Assembly (NCBI GenBank): GCA_030619685.1
Contig: JAUXAX010000034.1
Location: 1-20,831, forward strand
DNA: 20,831 nt
Reading direction: 5' to 3'
Source: Dehalococcoidia bacterium
Lineage (GTDB): Bacteria; Chloroflexota; Dehalococcoidia; SZUA-161
The stretch's first letter is position 1. Each line of letters begins with the position of its first letter. The translations under genes and the position numbers were made by a program. Positions 15,820 through 20,831 of this stretch are shown here, piece after piece. A model generated the notes under the pieces. The model did no database searches and was not told the DNA's origin. It saw only the letters and a list, made by a program, of their open reading frames with translations.

Positions 15820-16104
15820 ATGCACAGCTATGAGGTGCTACGCCGACCGCTCATTACTGAGAAGAGTACGACGCTTGTTGAGCAGAACAAGTATGCCTTT
15901 GAGGTAGCCCGAGATGCCAACAAGCCTCAGATCAAGGATGCAGTGGAGATGGCGTTCAAGGTGAAGGTGGCTTCAGTGAACGTGATGCGCGTGCCGGGCA
16001 AGATGCGCCGCGCTGGTAGGCAGCGGGGAATGACCTCGCCCTGGAAGAAGGCAGTGGTTACCTTGGAGCCGGGAAATAATATCGAGCTTTTTGAAGGTGT
16101 ATAG
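15820..16104 (+). CDS. rplW: 50S ribosomal protein L23
   Basis: 94 residues beginning MHSYEVLRRPLITEKST, with the family hallmark RPLITEKS and the central NKYAFEVARDANKPQIKDAVE. L23 forms part of the ring around the tunnel exit and is a docking site for trigger factor and the signal recognition particle. GGGGGAGGAG lies directly before ATG 15820, one of the strongest ribosome binding sites in the cluster. The gap from rplD is nine bases. The flexible loop contains the usual basic RRAGRQRGMTSPWKKA stretch. Confidence 0.96.
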   Translation: MHSYEVLRRPLITEKSTTLVEQNKYAFEVARDANKPQIKDAVEMAFKVKVASVNVMRVPGKMRRAGRQRGMTSPWKKAVVTLEPGNNIELFEGV

Positions 16105-16143
16105 ACATGAACTTGGATGAAGTTCTTGTAGAGGAGGCTAGCT

Positions 16144-16968
16144 TTGGCGCTTAAGATATATCGCCCCACCTCCCCGGGACAGCGGGGTATGGTCGGCGCC
16201 GATTTCTCCAAGATCACCAAGAAGAAGCCGGAGAAGTCACTGCTCCTGCCCTTGAAGAAGAAGGCAGGGAGGAGCAATCAGGGGAGAATAACGGTGCGCC
16301 ACCGTGGCGGCGGGGCCAAACGGCGGCTTAGGATTATTGACTTTAAACGGGATAAGTTTGGCATTCCAGGCAAAGTAGCCTCCATCGAGTACGACCCCAA
16401 TCGCTCGTCGAATATCGCTCTGATCAATTACGTCGACGGCGAGAAGCGCTATATCCTGGCCCCTGTCGGACTCAAGGTGGGTGATACTGTCTGCTCAGGT
16501 GAGGGTGCGGAAATAAGGCCTGGTAACGCTCTGCCGTTGAGGCTGATTCCTCTAGGCACTGCAGTCCACAATATCGAGCTTAACCGTGGCAGGGGAGGGC
16601 AGATGGTACGCAGTGCCGGGGCTTCAGCTCAGATCATGGCCAAAGAGGCTGGCTATGCCCTGGTGAGATTGCCCTCGGGGGAACTTCGTCGAGTCCATGG
16701 GGAGTGTCTGGGTACTGTGGGGCAGGTGGGAAACATAGACCATAGCAATATCGTTCTGGGCAAGGCGGGCCGCAGGAGGCTTAGAGGCTGGCGGCCTTCA
16801 GTGCGCGGTTCAGCGATGACGCCTCGAGATCACCCTCATGGGGGTGGCGAAGGGAGGTCGCCCATTGGGCATCCCGGACCGAAAACGCCTTGGGGCAAGC
16901 CAGCAATGGGTTATAGGACGAGGCGCAATAAGCGCAGCGATAGGTTCATTTTGAGGAGAAGGAAATAG
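16144..16968 (+). CDS. rplB: 50S ribosomal protein L2
   Basis: 274 residues from TTG 16144 ([15 protein letters not shown]), with GAGGAGG a few bases upstream. The N-terminal part has the OB and SH3-like domains ([22 protein letters not shown] motif). The C-terminal loop [19 protein letters not shown] contains His230, the equivalent of E. coli His229 near the peptidyl transferase centre. L2 helps the subunits associate and is required for tRNA binding. The non-ATG start is well supported by the family N-terminus. A 15-codon ATG reading frame (16107-16154) overlaps the start in another frame. Confidence 0.97.
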   Translation: MALKIYRPTSPGQRGMVGADFSKITKKKPEKSLLLPLKKKAGRSNQGRITVRHRGGGAKRRLRIIDFKRDKFGIPGKVASIEYDPNRSSNIALINYVDGEKRYILAPVGLKVGDTVCSGEGAEIRPGNALPLRLIPLGTAVHNIELNRGRGGQMVRSAGASAQIMAKEAGYALVRLPSGELRRVHGECLGTVGQVGNIDHSNIVLGKAGRRRLRGWRPSVRGSAMTPRDHPHGGGEGRSPIGHPGPKTPWGKPAMGYRTRRNKRSDRFILRRRK

Positions 16969-16989
16969 CTTTTTGGGAGGTCTGGAGGA

Positions 16990-17295
16990 GTGTCGAGGTC
17001 AATCAAGAAAGGCCCTTTTGTTGACGCCAAGTTGCTCAAAAAAGTGGAGACGCTGAATCGAACTGAACTAAAGGCGGTGATCAAGACCTGGTCACGTGCA
17101 TCGACCATCGTCCCGGAGATGATCGGGCTCACAATCGGGGTGCATGATGGCAGGAGGCATGTTCCTATCTTTGTCACCGAGGACATGGTGGGCCATAAAC
17201 TGGGAGAGTTTGCTCCTACCAGGACCTACAGGGGACATTCTGCCAAAGTCGAGAGGATAACCCGGGTAAGGAAGTCCCCGATAGGAAAAAGGTAG
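16990..17295 (+). CDS. rpsS: 30S ribosomal protein S19
   Basis: 101 residues from GTG 16990 ([16 protein letters not shown]), the normal family start. GGGAGG at 16975-16980 is correctly spaced, while a second GGAGGA touches the start codon. The C-terminal half has the expected [36 protein letters not shown] block. S19 binds the 30S head with S13 and contacts the A-site finger of the large subunit. It lies 21 bases after rplB. The length is slightly above the usual 92, with an extra basic tail ([11 protein letters not shown]). Confidence 0.96.
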   Translation: MSRSIKKGPFVDAKLLKKVETLNRTELKAVIKTWSRASTIVPEMIGLTIGVHDGRRHVPIFVTEDMVGHKLGEFAPTRTYRGHSAKVERITRVRKSPIGKR

Positions 17296-17320
17296 GTCTT
17301 TCTAAGCGAGGGTCGAGGAA

Positions 17321-17653
17321 GTGGAAGTAGTAGCAAGCGCGAGGCAGGTAAGGGTATCGCCGCGAAAAGTGCGCCTGGTGTTGGACACAGTGCGCGGGAA
17401 GAAGGTGGATGAAGCCTTGGCTATACTCAGCTTCTTACCTACACCGGCAGCTCGAACTGTAGCTAAGGTAGTCAAGTCGGCAGTTGCCAATGCTGAAAAC
17501 AACTACCAGATGACGCCGGCACAGCTCAGGATCGTTAAGACCTTTGCCAATGAAGGACAAACCCTGAGGAGATACCGCGCTGGCGCTCGGGGCAGGGTGA
17601 ACCCTTTTCGCCGACGCTTTAGCCATATTACAGTCATTGTAGAGGAGGAGTGA
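17321..17653 (+). CDS. rplV: 50S ribosomal protein L22
   Basis: 110 residues from GTG 17321 (MEVVASARQVRVSPRKVRLV). The motif SPRKVRLV and the C-terminal beta-hairpin that lines the exit tunnel (RRYRAGARGRVNPFRRRFSHITVIV) identify the family. L22 contacts all 23S rRNA domains, and hairpin changes affect macrolide binding. Its stop TGA is followed directly by the rpsC start, so the two are coupled. The Shine-Dalgarno GAGGAA is unusually close to the start codon; a second GAGGG lies 11 bases up. Ends in a short acidic EEE tail. Confidence 0.95.
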   Translation: MEVVASARQVRVSPRKVRLVLDTVRGKKVDEALAILSFLPTPAARTVAKVVKSAVANAENNYQMTPAQLRIVKTFANEGQTLRRYRAGARGRVNPFRRRFSHITVIVEEE

Positions 17654-18343
17654 TTGGGACATAAGGTTCATCCGTTTGGCTTCAGGATTGGCATAATCAG
17701 GGACTGGCGTTCCCGGTGGTATGACGAGAAGCATTATGCGGAACTGGTGCACGAAGACATAGATATTCGCCGCATTATTCAATCCAATTATCAGGAAGCG
17801 GGCATCTCTCAGGTCGAAATCGAGCGCAAAGCGAATGAAGTCACGGTGACCGTGCATACCGCTAGGCCTGGTGTTGTTATTGGCCGCGGTGGGCAGAGGG
17901 TGGATGAGTTGAGGGCGCTTTTGGAGAAACACACTGGGAAAAAGGTTCGTCTTAATATCCAAGAGATCAGGGAACCTGAGCTTGATGCCACGCTGGTTGC
18001 CCAGAACATTGCTGAGCAGCTCAGGAGGCGTGTATCTTATCGTAGAGCCATCAAGCAATCTATTTATAGGACTATGTTACGAGGAGCTAAGGGGGTAAAA
18101 ATAAAGTGCTCTGGGAGACTTGGTGGGGCGGAGATCGCTCGCCAGGAAACTGGGCACGACGGGAGCGTTCCTTTACATACTCTGAGGGCCGATATAGACT
18201 ATGGCTTTGCTGAGTCTCTCACTGCTATGGGTCTTATCGGGATAAAAGTGTGGATCTATAAGGGGGATATCCTTCCCGAAGCTAGCATGGTGGAGGAGGT
18301 AGAGGAGGAGGAGGTATTGCCGGAGCAGAGTAGTGAGGAATAG
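17654..18343 (+). CDS. rpsC: 30S ribosomal protein S3
   Basis: 229 residues from TTG 17654 ([14 protein letters not shown]), the only possible start that keeps the family N-terminus; AGAGGAGGAG in the end of rplV supplies the ribosome binding site. The type II KH domain has [15 protein letters not shown], and the C-terminal domain has [19 protein letters not shown] and the [12 protein letters not shown] block. S3 forms the mRNA entry channel and contributes to helicase activity. The protein ends with an acidic run (EEVEEEEV then EQSSEE), a lineage-variable extension beyond the conserved core. Confidence 0.96.
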   Translation: MGHKVHPFGFRIGIIRDWRSRWYDEKHYAELVHEDIDIRRIIQSNYQEAGISQVEIERKANEVTVTVHTARPGVVIGRGGQRVDELRALLEKHTGKKVRLNIQEIREPELDATLVAQNIAEQLRRRVSYRRAIKQSIYRTMLRGAKGVKIKCSGRLGGAEIARQETGHDGSVPLHTLRADIDYGFAESLTAMGLIGIKVWIYKGDILPEASMVEEVEEEEVLPEQSSEE

Positions 18344-18358
18344 CATAGGAAGAGAGCG

Positions 18359-18787
18359 ATGCTGCAGCCAAAGCGAGTAAAATATCGAAGAGTCCATCGG
18401 GGGCACCGCAGGGGCAAGGCGCAGGTTGGGAACACTGTGGCATTTGGCGATTTTGGGCTTCAGGCGCAGGAATCAGCTTGGCTCACTAGCCGCCAGATTG
18501 AGGCAGCGCGGCGTGCTATAGTGCACAGCGTGAGAAGGGGAGGCAAGGTTTGGATTCGCGTTTTCCCCGACAAGCCTGTAACCTCGAAGCCAGCAGAAAC
18601 CAGGATGGGCAGCGGCAAAGGCGCTATTGACCATTGGGTGGCGGTGGCTAAACGAGGCAGGATCTTGTTTGAGATATCCGGGGTCAGGGAGGACGTGGCT
18701 CGGGAGGCGATGCGCCTAGCTTCACATAAGCTTCCAGTGCAGACCAAGTTCGTTGCTAGAGAGACCTTGGTTGAAGTAGCTTCGTAG
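18359..18787 (+). CDS. rplP: 50S ribosomal protein L16
   Basis: 142 residues starting [19 protein letters not shown], with AGGAAGAGAG upstream of ATG 18359. Conserved blocks include the [25 protein letters not shown] helix, [22 protein letters not shown], and a C-terminal segment with [14 protein letters not shown]16 stabilises tRNA positions in the A and P sites. The arginine in the MGSGKG block region is the residue hydroxylated in some bacteria. It lies 15 bases after rpsC and 12 before rpmC. Length is typical (136-144). Confidence 0.97.
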   Translation: MLQPKRVKYRRVHRGHRRGKAQVGNTVAFGDFGLQAQESAWLTSRQIEAARRAIVHSVRRGGKVWIRVFPDKPVTSKPAETRMGSGKGAIDHWVAVAKRGRILFEISGVREDVAREAMRLASHKLPVQTKFVARETLVEVAS

Positions 18788-18799
18788 CTGGTGATACCC

Positions 18800-18997
18800 A
18801 TGAGGATAGATAGGATCAAGGCGCTGAAACCAAAGGAGCTGTCCAAGCAACTTGAAGACGCTCATCAGGAGCTATTCAACCTTAGGTTCCGGCATGCCAC
18901 CAGGCAGTTGGCGAATTATAGTGAACTTAGCAAGGCGAGAAGGAAGATCGCCAGGATCAAGACAGTAATGCGGGAACGGGAGCTTGGTAGGGAATAG
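18800..18997 (+). CDS. rpmC: 50S ribosomal protein L29
   Basis: 65 residues from ATG 18800 ([20 protein letters not shown]). GTG 18791 is in frame and would add three residues, but neither start has a strong Shine-Dalgarno, so re-initiation after rplP is likely. The two-helix coiled-coil pattern, with [20 protein letters not shown] and then [17 protein letters not shown], is the L29 signature. L29 sits beside L23 at the tunnel exit and contributes to signal recognition particle and trigger factor docking. The stop is two bases before the rpsQ ATG. Confidence 0.94.
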   Translation: MRIDRIKALKPKELSKQLEDAHQELFNLRFRHATRQLANYSELSKARRKIARIKTVMRERELGRE

Positions 18998-18999
18998 CG

Positions 19000-19281
19000 A
19001 TGGAGAAGAAGAGGAAAACTCGTCTTGGTCGGGTTGTGAGCAACAGGATGGATAAGACGGTGGTGGTGGTGGTGGAGACTCGACGCCAACATCCTCGCTA
19101 TAAGAAAGTTATCAGACACAAGGCGAAGTTTAAGGCCCACGATAAGGACAACATCTGTAGTATCGGTGACTTGGTGAGGATAGTCGAGACCCGTCCTCTG
19201 TCCAGGGAGAAGAGGTGGCGGGTAGATGAAGTTCTGACCAAAGCGGAGATGGTTGAGGTCAAACCCGAGGAGATAGAATAG
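19000..19281 (+). CDS. rpsQ: 30S ribosomal protein S17
   Basis: 93 residues starting [21 protein letters not shown]. The OB-fold block ([26 protein letters not shown]) and the later [27 protein letters not shown] identify S17, a primary binder of the 5' domain of 16S rRNA. A run of four to five valines (VVVVV) comes from a GTGGTGGTG repeat at about 19061-19075, a spot where slippage or assembly error would show. The frame is intact here. It follows rpmC by two bases and precedes rplN by three. Confidence 0.96.
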   Translation: MEKKRKTRLGRVVSNRMDKTVVVVVETRRQHPRYKKVIRHKAKFKAHDKDNICSIGDLVRIVETRPLSREKRWRVDEVLTKAEMVEVKPEEIE

Positions 19282-19284
19282 GCG

Positions 19285-19653
19285 ATGATCCAATCGTTTA
19301 CCAGGCTCAAAGTAGCCGATAACTCTGGCGCCAAGAAGATCATGTGTATCAACGTGCTTGGTGGCACGAGGAGGAGATATGCTCGGGTTGGCGATACCAT
19401 CGTGGCCTCGGTGAAGGAGGCGACCCCGGGAGCAGCCGTGAAGAAGGGTGATGTCGTCCGCGCTGTCGTCGTCCGTACTGCCAAGATATACGGGCGCCCT
19501 GATGGCACATATATCAGGTTTGATGAGAATGCTGCAGTGGTTCTGGATGAGAGAGGCAATCCCAAAGGCAGTCGCATATTCGGGCCCGTGGCCCGAGAAC
19601 TCAGGGACAAGAACTTCATGAAGATCATTTCTCTGGCGCCTGAGGTGCTATGA
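19285..19653 (+). CDS. rplN: 50S ribosomal protein L14
   Basis: 122 residues, exactly the common length, starting [19 protein letters not shown]. Conserved blocks are VADNSGAK, the central [16 protein letters not shown], the DENAAVVLD loop, and the C-terminal [29 protein letters not shown]14 lies at the subunit interface, forms bridges with 16S rRNA, and is the target of the silencing factor RsfS. Its stop overlaps the first rplX ATG by four bases, indicating translational coupling. Confidence 0.97.
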   Translation: MIQSFTRLKVADNSGAKKIMCINVLGGTRRRYARVGDTIVASVKEATPGAAVKKGDVVRAVVVRTAKIYGRPDGTYIRFDENAAVVLDERGNPKGSRIFGPVARELRDKNFMKIISLAPEVL

Positions 19654-19964
19654 TGAACATTCGCAAAAACGATGAGGTGCTGGTGATAAGGGGTGATGAT
19701 CGGGGGAAAAGAGGGAAGGTGCACCGTTCTATTCCTGAGGAGAATCGGCTTGTCGTGGAAGGGGTTAACATGGAAAAGCGCCATATGAAACCCCGGGGGA
19801 ATATCAGGCAAGCGGGGATCATCGAGCGTGAGGCGCCGATAAGTGTCTCCAATGTGATACTTATCTGCACCAAGTGTCATAGACCCACTCGTGTTGGATT
19901 TGGTATCCTGGGGGACAAGAGCAGGGTACGCGTGTGCAAGAAGTGTGGTGAGGTGATTGACTAG
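19650..19964 (+). CDS. rplX: 50S ribosomal protein L24
   Basis: 104 residues; two tandem ATGs (19650 and 19653) overlap the end of rplN. The KOW motif region ([20 protein letters not shown]) is N-terminal, followed by [14 protein letters not shown]-terminal pair CTKC and CKKC, in [23 protein letters not shown], forms a zinc ribbon that is present in many but not all bacterial L24 proteins. L24 starts assembly of the large subunit by binding 23S rRNA domain I. The zinc form suggests zinc is available, in line with the zinc-type S14 just downstream. Confidence 0.96.
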   Translation: MMNIRKNDEVLVIRGDDRGKRGKVHRSIPEENRLVVEGVNMEKRHMKPRGNIRQAGIIEREAPISVSNVILICTKCHRPTRVGFGILGDKSRVRVCKKCGEVID

Positions 19965-20506
19965 TGACGAGGCTCAAAGAAAGGTATCGGGATGAGATCG
20001 TGCCCGCCTTGATGCAAGAGCAGGGGTACAACAATCGGATGCAGGTGCCTCGTTTAGACAAGATTGTGCTTAACATCGGTTTAGGAGAGGCCATTCAGAA
20101 TCAAAGGGCATTGGAGGCGGCCATCAATGACCTGTCCTTGATCTCAGGGCAGCACCCGGTAATCACCCGTGCCAAGAGATCGATTGCCTCCTTCAAGCTG
20201 CGGGCGGGTATGGCCATCGGTGTGATGGTCACGTTGCGTGGCGATCGCATGTATGAGTTCTTTGACCGATTGGTGAACGCCACCTTGCCCCGCCTGCGTG
20301 ACTTTCAGGGCCTCCCCAGGAAAGCATTCGATGGACGGGGAAACTATACTCTTGGCATAATGGAGCAGATTATCTTCCCTGAGATCGACTATGACAAGGT
20401 GGACAAGATTCGTGGGTTTCAGGTCTCTATTATCACCACCGCGCGCACTGATGAGGAGGCCAGGAGGCTTCTGGAGTTGATGGGCGTGCCTTTCAGTAGG
20501 CAGTAG
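19964..20506 (+). CDS. rplE: 50S ribosomal protein L5
   Basis: 180 residues from GTG 19964 ([22 protein letters not shown]); the start shares one base with the rplX stop (TAGTG). Family blocks are [16 protein letters not shown], the [19 protein letters not shown] loop that contacts the P-site t[23 protein letters not shown], and the C-terminal [17 protein letters not shown]5 binds 5S rRNA in the central protuberance. It ends normally. The gene downstream is unusually far away (219 bases), the only large gap in this stretch, and it holds a palindromic repeat-like element. Confidence 0.97.
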   Translation: MTRLKERYRDEIVPALMQEQGYNNRMQVPRLDKIVLNIGLGEAIQNQRALEAAINDLSLISGQHPVITRAKRSIASFKLRAGMAIGVMVTLRGDRMYEFFDRLVNATLPRLRDFQGLPRKAFDGRGNYTLGIMEQIIFPEIDYDKVDKIRGFQVSIITTARTDEEARRLLELMGVPFSRQ

Positions 20507-20569
20507 ATCGGAAGAAACCCTCATGGGCGGTTGTCACCAACGAATGATGAAAAGTGAGAGGGCCGGATG

Positions 20570-20702
20570 CCGTTCGTGGTGAGCCCTTCGGCTTTGCTCT
20601 CCGACTGTGTCGAGAGTCTCGATGAGCAAAGCATCATCGGACAGGACAGGCGTGTCGAACCAGGAACGGCCCCCCGCGTACGCGGGGGCTCAGGGCGAAC
20701 GG
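20570..20702. repeat. Composite palindromic repeat-like element in the rplE-rpsN gap
   Basis: This stretch has nested inverted repeats. The outer ends, 20570-20586 (ccgttcgtggtgagccc) and 20686-20702 (gggctcagggcgaacgg), are imperfect inverted copies matching at 14 of 17 bases. The same left end also pairs with 20659-20669 (accaggaacgg, one mismatch). Inside are a perfect 9-base inverted repeat, gctttgctc with gagcaaagc (20591-20599 and 20624-20632), tcgaga-g-tctcga (20610-20622), and a perfect 18-base palindrome, cccccgcgtacgcggggg (20671-20688). The outer motif resembles REP/MITE-like sequences dispersed in many environmental genomes. That likeness is from memory and was not searched. No transposase is encoded. 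Confidence 0.6.
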
Positions 20703-20725
20703 AATAAATCTACTGTTGGAAAAAG

Positions 20726-20831
20726 ATGGCTAAAGTATCAAAAATTGTGAAATCACAGCGTACGCCGAAGTACCGGGTACGACACCGCAATCGTTGTAGA
20801 TTGTGTGGCCGCCCCCGTGCCTTTATCCGTC
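20726..20831 (+). CDS. rpsN: 30S ribosomal protein S14, zinc-binding type (partial)
   Basis: The first 35 codons from ATG 20726 are in the window: [20 protein letters not shown] and then [14 protein letters not shown]. The CxxC pair followed by GRP is the first half of the zinc site of the short, about 61-residue, type Z S14 (rpsZ); the second CxxC lies past the edge. S14 binds the 30S head near S3 and S10. The ribosome binding site is weak (GGA eight bases upstream). It is the expected next gene after rplE in the spc cluster, but is separated from it by the repeat-like element. Confidence 0.9.
   Translation, partial: MAKVSKIVKSQRTPKYRVRHRNRCRLCGRPRAFIR

Noticed and set aside
19098..19880. 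Minus-strand open frame (260 codons) opposite rpsQ, rplN and rplX
   Set aside because: It is antisense to three conserved genes, low in complexity and without motifs; treated as a shadow.
1..20831. CRISPR array, tRNA or rRNA gene, toxin-antitoxin, phage or insertion sequence genes
   Set aside because: No regularly spaced direct repeats, cloverleaf-like sequence, transposase or phage protein was found; all substantial frames are accounted for by core genes.

Overview
This window looks like a chromosomal core region from a bacterium with a Gram-positive-like gene set. It carries RNase Y with YmdB, a long-form S12 of 140 residues, a zinc-binding type S14, and a PIN-domain membrane protein of the YacL type. 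The mixture, and a str cluster that runs straight into the S10/spc cluster without tuf, suggests Chloroflexota, perhaps Dehalococcoidia. That placement is inference; no phylogeny could be run. Nothing seen here points to a phage, an integrated element or a defence system.

Left part (1-6558, all leftward): a recA-recX-rny-ymdB-PHP-fabZ-zinc finger/membrane protein series with small gaps or 1-4 base overlaps, probably one long transcription unit starting upstream of recA. It is followed by a YacL-like PIN-domain protein with its own strong promoter, cut by the window edge. The unit joins DNA repair (RecA, RecX) to an apparent RNA-turnover set (RNase Y, YmdB, a PHP phosphoesterase) and to fatty-acid synthesis (FabZ).

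Middle (6559-10772): a rightward ogt-type DNA repair methyltransferase, divergent from recA, whose last four bases overlap the end of the leftward dnaE (DNA polymerase III alpha). The recA-ogt spacer holds a perfect 14-base palindrome overlapping a plausible recA promoter.

Right part (10773-20831, rightward): a consensus promoter, a highly structured leader of about 180 nt, then rpsL-rpsG-fusA-rpsJ-rplC-rplD-rplW-rplB-rpsS-rplV-rpsC-rplP-rpmC-rpsQ-rplN-rplX-rplE-(rpsN, partial). Genes are tightly packed, and many start with TTG or GTG behind clear Shine-Dalgarno sequences. Two non-coding stretches stand out: the leader, with mutually exclusive helices, and a 219-base gap between rplE and rpsN filled by a composite palindromic repeat-like element. 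These are the best leads here; the protein-coding content is otherwise conventional.
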